Assembly (NCBI GenBank): GCA_964529035.1
Contig: CAZGUG010000023.1
Coordinates: 1-29,119, forward strand
Direction of reading: 5' to 3'
Source: CAZGUG01 sp964529035
GTDB lineage: Bacteria > Bacillota > Clostridia > Ch29
Length of the DNA stretch: 29,119 nucleotides
In this document: positions 1-8,236 of the stretch, piece after piece
How the letters are laid out: the number at the start of each line of letters is the position of its first letter
Numbering within the stretch: the first letter of the stretch is position 1
Program-made: the position numbers and the translations under genes
The notes under the pieces: model-generated
The model's database searches: none
What the model was told of the DNA's origin: nothing
What the model saw: only the letters and a program-made list of their open reading frames with translations

Positions 1-636
1 AAATGCGGCGGCAGCGGCCAGGTCAGATACAGGCAGAACACCGCCCTCGGAAGGTTTGAGACCATACGGACCTGTGACAGGTGCCACGGTGAGGGCACAA
101 TAATCGAAGAGCACTGCAGAGAGTGCGGCGGCAGTGGAAGGGTGAGGAAGGCTCGCACCCTTACCATAAAGGTGCCGGCGGGTGTGGATAACGGTTCGGT
201 GGTTTCGTTAAGGGGCGAGGGCGAACCCGGAGAAAGGGGCGGTCCGTCGGGAGACCTGTATGTCTATATAAGGGTAAGGCCCCATAGAATATTCAATAGG
301 GAAAACGAGAATGTATACTGTGACATACCTATTACCTTCGTTCAGGCAGCCCTTGGTGACGAAATTGAGGTGCCCACCCTGGACGGCAGGGTAAAACAGA
401 CCATACCCGAAGGAACGCAAAGCGGTACGGTTTTTCGGCTAAGGGGCAAGGGCATACCGCGGCTTAACGGCAGGGGCAGAGGCGACCAGTATGTCAAGGT
501 GACTGTCAAGGTTCCGAAAAAACTAAGCCAGGAACAAAAAGAACTGCTAAGAAAGTTTGACGAGATAAGCGGCGACGGAACCGGGCAGGGCGGTAAAAGT
601 ATAATAGACAAAGTGAAGGACGCCTTTGGGGTATAG
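1..636 (+). CDS. dnaJ: Chaperone DnaJ, C-terminal part (5' end outside window)
   Basis: Hsp40 co-chaperone that delivers unfolded clients to DnaK and stimulates its ATPase. The reading frame is open from base 1, so the J domain and Gly/Phe linker lie outside the window. What remains starts inside the zinc-binding region: CGGSG, CDRCHGEG and CRECGGSG are the last repeats of the CxxCxGxG type. These are followed by the two beta-sandwich client-binding domains (KVPAGVDNGSVVSLRGEGEP, then the GDLYVYIRVRPH block) and the dimerisation tail. The order dnaJ-prmA-rsmE downstream is the usual Firmicutes arrangement and supports the call. The stop at 634-636 is followed after 15 bases by prmA, so the two are probably cotranscribed. 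Confidence 0.97.
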   Translation, partial: KCGGSGQVRYRQNTALGRFETIRTCDRCHGEGTIIEEHCRECGGSGRVRKARTLTIKVPAGVDNGSVVSLRGEGEPGERGGPSGDLYVYIRVRPHRIFNRENENVYCDIPITFVQAALGDEIEVPTLDGRVKQTIPEGTQSGTVFRLRGKGIPRLNGRGRGDQYVKVTVKVPKKLSQEQKELLRKFDEISGDGTGQGGKSIIDKVKDAFGV

Positions 637-651
637 TTATGGAGGCCTGTA

Positions 652-1593
652 ATGGATTGGATGGAGCTGGTTATTGAGACCACCAACGAGGGCAGTGACC
701 TGACCGCCAATATACTTTATGAAGCCGGGGCAGCCGGAGTGGTAATAGAGGACCCCGGAGATTTAAGGGAAATTGTGTGGAAAGAAAACGATTGGGACTA
801 TATTGACCCCGGAGTGTTGAATTTACAGGGGGACAAGGTCCTGGTAAAGGCGTACCTGTCGGTGGACGGAAGCCTGGACAAAAAGTTGGCCGGGGTGCGA
901 AAAAAGCTTAAGGCCATGCAGAAAAAGCATGAAGATTTAGGCTGTCTTAAGCTTACGACCGGTCGGGTGGATGATGATAATTGGGCCCAGGGCTGGAAAA
1001 AACATTATAAGCCTTTAAGGATAGGACAAAATATAGTAATAAAACCTTCGTGGGAAGATTATAAGCCCCGGCCAAAGGACATTGTGGTTGCCCTTGACCC
1101 GGGAATGGCCTTCGGCACCGGTACCCACGAAAGTACGGTTTTATGCATTGAATTAATGGAAAAATACCCGGTTAAAGAATGCCGGGTTATAGATATTGGC
1201 TGCGGCAGCGGTATCCTGGCGCTAACCGCTGCAAAGCTGGGCGCTGGTTGGGTGGAAGCCTATGACATAGATGAAATTGCGGTTAAGGCTGCCCGGGAAA
1301 ATATAAGGCTTAACGGGATGGACCGGATTGTCAGGGTGGAAACCGGCAGCCTGCTGGACAAAGTCCAAGGCAGGGCCCACATGATAGTATCAAATATTGT
1401 GGCGGATGTAATAATAAGAATGTGCCGGACGGTGGGAGAATATTTAATGCCGGAGGGAGTATTCATTGCCTCCGGAATAATAGATGAAAGGTTTGCGGAC
1501 GTCAAAGAAGCCTTTGGGGACAGCGGACTTGAAATAACAGAAAGACTGGAACGGGGCGGCTGGACAGCCCTTGTTGCCAGGATGAAGGGATAA
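652..1593 (+). CDS. prmA: Ribosomal protein L11 methyltransferase
   Basis: Uses S-adenosylmethionine to methylate ribosomal protein L11 at several amino groups. The 313-residue length is normal for the family. An N-terminal L11-recognition domain is followed by a Rossmann-like methyltransferase domain with the PrmA signature DPGMAFGTGTHEST, motif I VIDIGCGSGILAL, and the NIVADVI substrate-binding motif that resembles NPPY. The start ATG is preceded by GGAGG at a good distance. It sits between dnaJ and rsmE, with 5 bases to the next gene, in the conserved heat-shock/translation operon. Confidence 0.97.
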   Translation: MDWMELVIETTNEGSDLTANILYEAGAAGVVIEDPGDLREIVWKENDWDYIDPGVLNLQGDKVLVKAYLSVDGSLDKKLAGVRKKLKAMQKKHEDLGCLKLTTGRVDDDNWAQGWKKHYKPLRIGQNIVIKPSWEDYKPRPKDIVVALDPGMAFGTGTHESTVLCIELMEKYPVKECRVIDIGCGSGILALTAAKLGAGWVEAYDIDEIAVKAARENIRLNGMDRIVRVETGSLLDKVQGRAHMIVSNIVADVIIRMCRTVGEYLMPEGVFIASGIIDERFADVKEAFGDSGLEITERLERGGWTALVARMKG

Positions 1594-1598
1594 TTATT

Positions 1599-2348
1599 AT
1601 GAACAGGTTTTATGTGGACAAAGGTGATATCCACGGGGGCAGGGTAAGGATAACCGGTGAGGATGTAAGGCATATTACAAGGGTTTTAAGGCTTAAAACC
1701 GGTGATCCGGTGACTGTTTGTGACGGTCACAGCACCGACTATGACGGAGTTATTGAAAAACTGGGAAAAGGCGAAGTGAAGGTGAAACTGGGCGGCGCTG
1801 TCCCTACCGGCACCGAAGCAAATATTGGCATTACACTGTATCAGGCTGTTGCTAAAGGAACCAGGATGGAGTTTATTATACAAAAAGGTACCGAGCTGGG
1901 AATCGTAAGGTTTGTACCCGTTATTACTTCGCGGACGATAGTAAGGATGGATAATGACAGGGATGCAAAAAAAAAGGTTGACCGGTGGCAGAGAATAGCC
2001 ATGGAGGCCGCCAAACAAAGCTGCCGGGGCAGGATTCCTGTTGTGGAGCCCCCGACGGACTTTGCATCTGCTGTCCTGGACATGCAAAAAAATCACCTAG
2101 CCCTGCTTCCCCATACTGCGGAAAGGGAAAAGTCGATAGCTTCAATACCCGGTGAAAAGGGCGATTACAAAAGCATCGGAATGATGATAGGTCCGGAAGG
2201 CGGATTCGACGGAGACGAGATAGAAATGGCGCAAAGATATGGAATACACATTATAAGCATGGGCCCCAGAATACTGAGAACCGAAACCGCCGGTATTGTG
2301 ATGACAGCAGTCCTTATGTATCGGTTTGGCGACTTGGGAGGCTTGTAA
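1599..2348 (+). CDS. rsmE: 16S rRNA (uracil(1498)-N(3))-methyltransferase
   Basis: SPOUT-class methyltransferase that adds a methyl group to N3 of U1498 in the decoding region of 16S rRNA. The 249 residues show a PUA-like N-terminal RNA-binding domain (MNRFYVDKG, then the HITRVLRLKTGD block). The C-terminal trefoil-knot domain carries the diagnostic IGPEGGF and the MGPRILRTETA knot motif that binds S-adenosylmethionine. It lies 5 bases after prmA and ends directly against the mtaB start codon, so translation is probably coupled. Confidence 0.96.
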   Translation: MNRFYVDKGDIHGGRVRITGEDVRHITRVLRLKTGDPVTVCDGHSTDYDGVIEKLGKGEVKVKLGGAVPTGTEANIGITLYQAVAKGTRMEFIIQKGTELGIVRFVPVITSRTIVRMDNDRDAKKKVDRWQRIAMEAAKQSCRGRIPVVEPPTDFASAVLDMQKNHLALLPHTAEREKSIASIPGEKGDYKSIGMMIGPEGGFDGDEIEMAQRYGIHIISMGPRILRTETAGIVMTAVLMYRFGDLGGL

Positions 2349-3698
2349 ATGAAAACGGTGGCGTTTTACACATTGGGATGCAAGGTGAATCAATACGAAA
2401 CCCAGGCTCTGGAGGAACTTTTTTTGCGGTCGGGCTACCGGGTTGTGGGTTTCAACAGCCCGGCGAATGTGTACGTGATAAATACCTGCACCGTAACCCA
2501 TCACGGGGACAGCAAGTCAAGACAGATAATAAGAAGGGCGAAAAGAACCAACCCTCGGGCTGTGGTGGTTGTTATGGGCTGTTACGTCCAGGTATCCCCC
2601 GATGAAGTGCTGGCGGTGCAGGGGGTGGATATAGTAATAGGCAGTGCCGACAAGTCAAGGGTGGTTGAACTGGTGGAGCGGGCGGGGGAGGGTAAGCAGC
2701 CGGTGAAAATGGTTCGGGATTTGGGTATGGAGGAAGAGTTCGAAGAGCTGGCGCTGGAGCGGAAGCACAGCGACAGGACCAGGGCCTATGTGAAAATACA
2801 GGACGGGTGCGGCCAGTTCTGCACATACTGTATTATACCCTATGCCCGCGGGCCTGTAAGAAGCAGGCATCCCGACAAAGTGGCCGACCAGGTTGAAAAA
2901 CTTGCTGCCCTCGGGTACCGTGAGGTAATTCTGACCGGTATTCACGTGACTTCCTACGGCAGGGACTTAAAGACAGGAGCAACTCTCTTGGAACTGATAA
3001 AACGGGTTCATGAAACAAAGGGACTTGACAGGATACGGCTCAGTTCGCTTGAGCCCACCTATTTTACAGAGCAAATTACAGAGGAAGTATCACGACTGAA
3101 CAAAGTCTGCAGGCATTTCCACCTGTCCCTGCAAAGCGGATGTGATGCTACTTTGAAAAGGATGGGCAGAAGGTATACAACAGCCGAATACCGGAAGGTA
3201 GTCAAAAGGCTCAGGGAAAGGATGCCGGGCGTGGCGATAACCACCGATGTGATGGTGGGTTTCCCCGGCGAAACCGACGATGAATTTGAAGACACTTACA
3301 GATTCCTCGAGCAGCTTGAGCTCAGCAACATGCACTTGTTCAAGTTTTCTCCCCGTAAGGGAACCCCGGCGGCGGAGTACAAAGATCAGGTGAACGCAAA
3401 AACAAAGGACATAAGAAGCAGGGTGCTGCTGGATTTGGCTGCAGTACTAAGAAAAAACTTTCATGACAGGTTTTTGGGAAAAAGCCTTGAGGTTCTGTAC
3501 CAACAAAAAAGCAGCCAACCGGAAGGCTATTACGAGGGCCTGACAGGCAACTACATAAGGGTTCTGGTTCCCACCCGGGAAGACCTTAACAACAGGCTGG
3601 CCGAGACTAGGCTTGTTAAGACCGGCAGGGACTTCATGATTGGTGAAATCGTAAAATTTTTGTGTTCCGGGAGGAATTGTCGGGCTGCCGTTGAATAA
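2349..3698 (+). CDS. mtaB: tRNA t6A37 methylthiotransferase MtaB
   Basis: Radical-SAM enzyme that converts t6A to ms2t6A at position 37 of ANN-decoding tRNAs. The N-terminal methylthiotransferase domain has the three cluster-binding cysteines C11 (LGCKVNQYE), C47 (NTCTVT) and C78 (MGCYVQ). The radical-SAM domain has CGQFCTYC (C154, C158, C161) followed by IIPYARGPVRSR, and a TRAM-like RNA-binding tail follows. The CKVNQYE and CTVTHHGD forms fit MtaB/YqeV rather than MiaB. At 449 residues it is full length. The ATG follows the rsmE stop without a gap, and GGGAGG sits in the rsmE tail. Confidence 0.95.
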   Translation: MKTVAFYTLGCKVNQYETQALEELFLRSGYRVVGFNSPANVYVINTCTVTHHGDSKSRQIIRRAKRTNPRAVVVVMGCYVQVSPDEVLAVQGVDIVIGSADKSRVVELVERAGEGKQPVKMVRDLGMEEEFEELALERKHSDRTRAYVKIQDGCGQFCTYCIIPYARGPVRSRHPDKVADQVEKLAALGYREVILTGIHVTSYGRDLKTGATLLELIKRVHETKGLDRIRLSSLEPTYFTEQITEEVSRLNKVCRHFHLSLQSGCDATLKRMGRRYTTAEYRKVVKRLRERMPGVAITTDVMVGFPGETDDEFEDTYRFLEQLELSNMHLFKFSPRKGTPAAEYKDQVNAKTKDIRSRVLLDLAAVLRKNFHDRFLGKSLEVLYQQKSSQPEGYYEGLTGNYIRVLVPTREDLNNRLAETRLVKTGRDFMIGEIVKFLCSGRNCRAAVE

Positions 3699-3738
3699 AA
3701 TACAGTACGGCATTACTTCGGATAAGGAGGTGAAAATT

Positions 3739-4083
3739 TTGTCAGATTGTATATTCTGTAAAATTATCGCCGGTGAGATACCCGGAGACATAGTATATCA
3801 GGATGACAAAGTGATAGCCATAAATGACATAGACCCAAAAGCACCGGTACATATACTGATAATGCCTAAGGAGCATATATCCTCCCTTAATGAGGTTGAT
3901 GAGAATAACAGGGACATAGTCTCCCACAGCTTTATGGTGGCGAAAAAGCTGGCAGAGACCAAAGGTATGGCAGAAAAGGGTTTCAGGGTTGTTAACAACT
4001 GCGGCACAGAAGGAGGACAGACTGTCGGACATATTCATTTTCATCTGATGGGAGGACGGAATATGTCATGGCCTCCGGGCTAG
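3739..4083 (+). CDS. HIT-family nucleotide-binding hydrolase (HinT-like)
   Basis: Small histidine-triad protein; the family hydrolyses purine nucleoside phosphoramidates and acyl-adenylates. I chose the TTG at 3739 because AAGGAGGTG at 3724-3732 sits just upstream and the protein then begins SDCIFCKIIAGEIP, the standard family N-terminus. An upstream TTG at 3691 lies inside mtaB and has no such support. The catalytic triad HIHFH is at residues 98-102. Cys4 and Cys7 resemble the zinc-binding CxxC of many HIT proteins. At 114 residues it is normal length. It is probably the last gene of the dnaJ-mtaB run, since a separate promoter for rpsU follows at once. Confidence 0.93.
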   Translation: MSDCIFCKIIAGEIPGDIVYQDDKVIAINDIDPKAPVHILIMPKEHISSLNEVDENNRDIVSHSFMVAKKLAETKGMAEKGFRVVNNCGTEGGQTVGHIHFHLMGGRNMSWPPG

Positions 4084-4087
4084 AATA

Positions 4088-4117
4088 TTGACTTAATAAA
4101 AATCAATGTTGTATAAT
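4088..4117 (+). promoter_or_regulatory. Sigma-A-type promoter of rpsU-yqeY
   Basis: The -35 TTGACT (4088-4093) and -10 TATAAT (4112-4117) are separated by 18 bases, starting five bases after the hinT stop codon. Predicted transcription start is near 4124, which leaves a leader of about 85 bases before rpsU. Confidence 0.75.
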
Positions 4118-4127
4118 AGTTTATGTT

Positions 4128-4149
4128 GCTTGTACCACCAAGTACAAGC
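4128..4149 (+). promoter_or_regulatory. Perfect hairpin in the rpsU 5' leader
   Basis: GCTTGTAC and GTACAAGC form an uninterrupted 8-bp stem around the loop CACCAA. No T-run follows, so this is not an intrinsic terminator. It would lie within a few bases of the predicted 5' end of the rpsU mRNA. Possible roles are 5'-end stabilisation or a protein-binding leader element; neither can be decided from one sequence. Confidence 0.5.
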
Positions 4150-4208
4150 GGCACCGCATGACCCAGAGTTCCTGTTGGATTGTCGGCAGCGGAGGGAGGG
4201 ATATATGG

Positions 4209-4394
4209 ATGTCAGAAATAAAGGTAAGGGATAATGAATCCCTCGAAAATGCTCTCAAGCGTTTTAAAAGGGAATGCGCCAAATCCGGCGTGCTGGCTGA
4301 AGTAAGAAGAAGAGAGCATTATGAAAAACCGAGCGTGAAAAGAAAAAAGAAATCCGAAGCGGCCAGGAGAAGGAAAAAAAGAAGCCGGTATTAG
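4209..4394 (+). CDS. rpsU: 30S ribosomal protein S21
   Basis: Small basic protein of the 30S subunit involved in mRNA binding at initiation. The start chosen is the ATG giving MSEIKVRDNESLENALKRFK, the conserved S21 N-terminus, with GGAGGGAGGG immediately upstream. A longer in-frame start at 4158 has no family support. The C-terminus is a typical Lys/Arg-rich tail. At 61 residues it is full length. It shares its promoter with yqeY, 17 bases downstream, as in many Firmicutes. Confidence 0.97.
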   Translation: MSEIKVRDNESLENALKRFKRECAKSGVLAEVRRREHYEKPSVKRKKKSEAARRRKKRSRY

Positions 4395-4411
4395 GAAGGC
4401 AGGGGAATAAA

Positions 4412-4855
4412 ATGACCCTTAAGGACAGACTTTTATCGGATATGAGGACTGCAATGAAGGAAAGAGCTTCGTTTAAAAAGAGCGTTATAAGCATGGTAAG
4501 GGCTGCCGTCCTGCAGATAGAAAAGGACAAAAAGACACAGTTGAATGACCAGGGTGTTATAGAGGTTATCGCAAAAGAGGTTAAGTCCAGAAAAGAAGCG
4601 ATAGAAATGTTCAGACAGGGCGGAAGGCAGGACCTCATTGATAAAAACGAAAAAGAAATAGAAATACTTTCAGAGTATCTACCTCCACAGCTTTCAGAGG
4701 CGGAAATAAAGGAAATCATAGAAGACGCCGTTAACAAAACAGGAGCCGCCGGTTTAAAGGATATGGGCAGGGTAATGGGGGCCGTTATGCCGAAAGTAAA
4801 AGGCAGAGCGGAAGGAAGTATCGTGAACAGACTGGTTAAGGAACTGTTGCAATAG
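4412..4855 (+). CDS. yqeY: GatB/YqeY-domain protein
   Basis: Free-standing YqeY-domain protein, related to the C-terminal tRNA-binding domain of the GatB subunit of aspartyl/glutamyl-tRNA amidotransferase. Its own function is not firmly established. The family sequence is clear along all 147 residues: MTLKDRLLSDMRTAMKER at the N-terminus, the EYLPPQLSEAEI block in the middle, and the GRVMGAVMPKVKGRAEG motif near the end. It follows rpsU as in B. subtilis and is closed by a strong terminator. Confidence 0.95.
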   Translation: MTLKDRLLSDMRTAMKERASFKKSVISMVRAAVLQIEKDKKTQLNDQGVIEVIAKEVKSRKEAIEMFRQGGRQDLIDKNEKEIEILSEYLPPQLSEAEIKEIIEDAVNKTGAAGLKDMGRVMGAVMPKVKGRAEGSIVNRLVKELLQ

Positions 4856-4863
4856 AGATTTTG

Positions 4864-4889
4864 GGCCCGGAATTTTTCCGGGTCTTTTT
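4864..4889 (+). terminator. Intrinsic terminator after yqeY
   Basis: Stem of GGCCCGGAA with TTCCGGGTC (a 9-bp stem including one G-T pair) around a TTT loop, followed by TTTTT. It begins 9 bases after the yqeY stop codon. Confidence 0.9.
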
Positions 4890-4928
4890 ATATGTCAAAT
4901 ATTGCAGCTAAGTGCGGGGCGGGGGCTG

Positions 4929-4937
4929 TGCTATAAT
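4929..4937 (+). promoter_or_regulatory. Extended -10 promoter element upstream of the EEP-family gene
   Basis: TGCTATAAT is a perfect extended -10 (TGnTATAAT). No good -35 lies at 16-18 bases; TTGCAG at 4902-4907 is too far away (24 bases). The position just after the yqeY terminator and 40 bases before the next start supports a promoter. Confidence 0.5.
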
Positions 4938-4976
4938 TAAGTCAGGGATAGTCTACGGTAAAGGGGGTACGGGGGT

Positions 4977-6797
4977 GTGAAGAAGAAACTTGCGGCAGTT
5001 ATTTTGGTGGCTTTTTTGTTTTCGGTCATTGCCCTAATACCAAAGGGTTTTTCGCAGTGGAACACAAGACTGGACTATCTGGTGAACAGTTACGGAAAAA
5101 GCATGGAGATAAACATTTCAACTCCCGTGTATATCACTTCGGTGCCGTTGGAAATATATAATTCAGAAGGGGACCTGCTGCTACGGCGTGAATTGAAACA
5201 GTACTTTACCAAAAGAGCCGAGGATGCACGGTTTAACAGGTTTATTCTGAACCTGCCCCTTCCCGAAGGCATGCCGGCCAGGGCAGTGCTTTTCCCCCAG
5301 TCTATCATGGAAAGGTCATATACCCTGGCAGACCCGGAAATCAAGATTGATTTGGAAAACAAAAAGGTTCAGGCCTATCTTCCCGGTGAGTCCGGTATAT
5401 ACCTGTCGGTGGTAAACGGCAAAACTGCCGCCGAGTATTCAATAGTCTCATCACAGGAAGGATGGTACGGCATAGACATAAGCAGCCTGCCCCATCAACT
5501 GACACAGCCGGGGACGGCTCTGTATTCCACCATTACATTCCCCGGAGGGATGAGCACCACCGTGACAAGATATATACCGCAGGTGTTTGTGGAAGCCGGA
5601 ATTGGATATACAAATATTAAGGGAAAGGGAATCAGCGGCAAACAGCCGGTTATCAGCATATACGACAGCGGTGGTAAACTTAAATCAAAAACCGGCAAGG
5701 CGGTGCAGGTTAAAGACGGGGAATTTTTGTTCCAGGAGAGCTTTAATGACAAAAGAAAGGAAGTAAGGGATGGTGACAAGCTTGTATACAGCGAGGAAGG
5801 CAGCAGCTTCGCCTTTGACATTCCGTATTTTTTTGCGGTTTACGATATAGAGGAAAATACAATATCCGGTACGGTATCAAGGCGTGGAAGAGTCGTGTTC
5901 AGAATCGGGTCCCAGTTCTTTGAAGCGGTACCCGACGAAAGGGGCCGGTTTGAAATTACACTTCCGCAGGCTGTGGATACCACCCGGCTTATGAATGTCA
6001 GGGGCGGATATATATCCCCCGCCGGCAACGAATACTGGAAGATGTTTGACTGGGGACACATATTTAAGGCGACTCCTTTGTACAGAGGTTCCGAATATGA
6101 TATTAAAGTAATGTCCTATAATATCAACCACGGGATTTCCAGGGACGGAAAGATTGACATTGATGCAGCAGCCGAAGTAATAAGGGAAAGCGGTGCCCAG
6201 ATAGTGGGGCTGCAGGAAGTGGACAGCCGTTTTGTGAGGAGTTTTTTCAAGGACCAGACCAGGGAACTGGCGGAAAAACTTGATATGTATTATTACTTCG
6301 GTGAAAACGTAAGCCTGTTGGGAGCGGGCTACGGCAATGCGGTGTTAAGCAGGTTTCCCATTATAAGTGCCAGCAATCTGCAGCTTGACGGCAGGGGGGA
6401 ACAGAGGGGCGTCATATCTGCCAGGATTGATATTTACGGGAAGGAAATAAATTTTTTGGTTACTCACCTGTCCTTAAACCGCGGGACAAGAAACACCCAG
6501 CTTCAGCAGATAAGGAGATATATCGAACTTCTTGAAGAAGAGGTCGTATTGGTGGGGGATTTCAATTCCACACCCGAAGCGGGGGAAATAATGTATATAG
6601 AGAGAATATTAAAAGAAGCGGGCAGGGAACTGGGGAAGAAGGATATTTATACCTTTATAATGAATGACGGTACCCCGGTGTGTATTGATTATATATTCGT
6701 TTCATCCGAGGTGGAGGTATCGGATTTATACACGATAGAATCCGATGCGTCGGACCATTTTCCGGTTGTGGCGGATATAAGGATAAAGGATATATAG
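4977..6797 (+). CDS. Secreted endonuclease/exonuclease/phosphatase-family protein
   Basis: The 606-residue protein has two parts. Residues 1-26 are a signal peptide (MKKKLAAV, hydrophobic core, then a FSQ cleavage-type region), and about 27-370 is a beta-rich extracellular portion that I do not recognise. Residues from about 373 (IKVMSYNINHG) to the end form the DNase I-like metal-dependent EEP fold. Visible active-site residues are the Asn in SYNINHG, Glu414 in LQEVD, GDFNSTP with Asp528 and Asn530, and His594 in SDHFPV. Substrate could be a phosphodiester in nucleic acid, a phospholipid or an inositol phosphate; nothing here decides. The GTG start follows an AAAGGGGG site. It interrupts the yqeY-nfeD neighbourhood seen in Bacillus. 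Confidence 0.88.
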   Translation: MKKKLAAVILVAFLFSVIALIPKGFSQWNTRLDYLVNSYGKSMEINISTPVYITSVPLEIYNSEGDLLLRRELKQYFTKRAEDARFNRFILNLPLPEGMPARAVLFPQSIMERSYTLADPEIKIDLENKKVQAYLPGESGIYLSVVNGKTAAEYSIVSSQEGWYGIDISSLPHQLTQPGTALYSTITFPGGMSTTVTRYIPQVFVEAGIGYTNIKGKGISGKQPVISIYDSGGKLKSKTGKAVQVKDGEFLFQESFNDKRKEVRDGDKLVYSEEGSSFAFDIPYFFAVYDIEENTISGTVSRRGRVVFRIGSQFFEAVPDERGRFEITLPQAVDTTRLMNVRGGYISPAGNEYWKMFDWGHIFKATPLYRGSEYDIKVMSYNINHGISRDGKIDIDAAAEVIRESGAQIVGLQEVDSRFVRSFFKDQTRELAEKLDMYYYFGENVSLLGAGYGNAVLSRFPIISASNLQLDGRGEQRGVISARIDIYGKEINFLVTHLSLNRGTRNTQLQQIRRYIELLEEEVVLVGDFNSTPEAGEIMYIERILKEAGRELGKKDIYTFIMNDGTPVCIDYIFVSSEVEVSDLYTIESDASDHFPVVADIRIKDI

Positions 6798-6844
6798 AGG
6801 TATGGGGACACACCGCTGCTAACGCGAAATGTTTCTTATTGGTA

Positions 6845-6873
6845 TTGCTTTAAGGTAAAGCATAAAATATAAT
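6845..6873 (+). promoter_or_regulatory. Sigma-A-type promoter of the nfeD-floA operon
   Basis: The -35 TTGCTT (6845-6850) and -10 TATAAT (6868-6873) are exactly 17 bases apart, 27 bases before the nfeD start. No terminator is evident between the preceding EEP gene and this promoter, so read-through is possible. Confidence 0.7.
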
Positions 6874-6900
6874 GGAATGTGTATGGAAGGAGGAAATTCA

Positions 6901-8199
6901 ATGAGATCGGGCAAACCCTGCAGGATAATACTGTTTGTTTTGCTAATAATGCTGTTTATACCTTTGGCGCAACCGGTCAAAGCACAGTCGGACACGGTGT
7001 TTTATATTCCGGTTAAGGGTGAAATTAGTCCCGCCATGGCGTCCTTTGTATCAGCCCAGCTGGACAGGGCATACCGGGAAGGAGCATCCGCCGTGGTGCT
7101 GGAAATATCCACCCTTGGAGGAAGGGTGGATTCCGCGCTAGAGATAAGCGAAGCCGTAATTGCTTCGGGAGTTCCCACTGTATCCTATATAAAGGATAAA
7201 GCGATATCCGCAGGCGTCCTGATAGCCATTTCCGCTGAAAAGGTGGTCATGGCACCGGGAAGCAGCATAGGCTCGGCAGAGACCATACCCATTACCGAGA
7301 AGAATATTTCCTTCTGGACAGGGGAGTTGCGAAAAGTGGCCGAATTAAGGGGCAGGGACCAGCAGGTAATAGCAGCAATGGCGGACAAGGATATAGAAAT
7401 CCCCGATCTTGTGGACAAGGGCAAACTATTAAACCTTTCAACAGCCAAGGCGGTTGAGTTGGGGATTGCGGATACCACCGCAGCCACCAGGCAGGAACTG
7501 AACGGGTGGCTTGGACTGGGCTCGGCAAGGACGGTGGTGGCGGAAGAAAGCTACCAGATAAAGCTTGCGAAGATGGTAACAAGTACCGCCGTCAGTTCCA
7601 TACTCCTTACCCTTGGACTGGGGGGACTGATAGCGGAGATTTTTATCCCCGGCTTTGGCGTTGCAGGCACCGTGGGGCTTTTATCCTTCGGGCTGTATTT
7701 TGCCGGCAACATGCTGGCGGGGCATGCCGGTTGGTCTGCGATAATACTGTTTTTTATCGGTATAGTATTGTTGCTGGTGGAACTTACAATACCGGGGTTC
7801 GGATTTCCCGGAATTGGAGGAATAATAAGCATATTTGCCAGCATATTCATGGCATCGGTATCGGCGGCCCAGGCTGTTGTTTCGCTGACCATTGCAATAG
7901 TATTGAGTATTGTGCTGGCAGTGCTGCTATTTAAATACGCGCCTAAAAGCAAGTATTTCGACAGGCTTATACTGTCCACACAACTAAGGAACGAAGAGGG
8001 ATACGTTGGAATGGGCGACTATTCATCCCTGACCGGGCTCGAAGGGGTCGCGGTTACGCCCCTCAGACCTGCCGGGACAGCCCAGATAGATGGCAGAAGG
8101 ATGGACGTGGTTACCTTGGGGGATTATATACAGTCGGGGGAACGCATAAAAGTATTAAGGGTTGAAGGTAACAGAATTATTGTGTCAAAAATAGGGTAA
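6901..8199 (+). CDS. nfeD: NfeD-family membrane serine protease-like protein
   Basis: Long-form NfeD protein (432 residues), with an N-terminal ClpP-class domain joined to a membrane region and a C-terminal OB-fold. I chose the ATG at 6901 over one at 6877 because of GGAAGGAGG upstream and the signal-peptide-like N-terminus (ending VKAQ) that then begins the protein. The protease-like domain shows STLGGRVDSA and the AISAG motif with probable nucleophile Ser103. Lys145 in LRKVAELRGRD is the likely general base. Several hydrophobic segments cover residues about 235-340, and the NfeD OB domain occupies about 370-432 (GLEGVAVTPLRPAG). It pairs with floA downstream; the two families are widely linked and act in flotillin membrane microdomains. 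Confidence 0.93.
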   Translation: MRSGKPCRIILFVLLIMLFIPLAQPVKAQSDTVFYIPVKGEISPAMASFVSAQLDRAYREGASAVVLEISTLGGRVDSALEISEAVIASGVPTVSYIKDKAISAGVLIAISAEKVVMAPGSSIGSAETIPITEKNISFWTGELRKVAELRGRDQQVIAAMADKDIEIPDLVDKGKLLNLSTAKAVELGIADTTAATRQELNGWLGLGSARTVVAEESYQIKLAKMVTSTAVSSILLTLGLGGLIAEIFIPGFGVAGTVGLLSFGLYFAGNMLAGHAGWSAIILFFIGIVLLLVELTIPGFGFPGIGGIISIFASIFMASVSAAQAVVSLTIAIVLSIVLAVLLFKYAPKSKYFDRLILSTQLRNEEGYVGMGDYSSLTGLEGVAVTPLRPAGTAQIDGRRMDVVTLGDYIQSGERIKVLRVEGNRIIVSKIG

Positions 8200-8236
8200 A
8201 AAAAGTATATACCCAAAAAAAAGGAGGAATTGGTCA

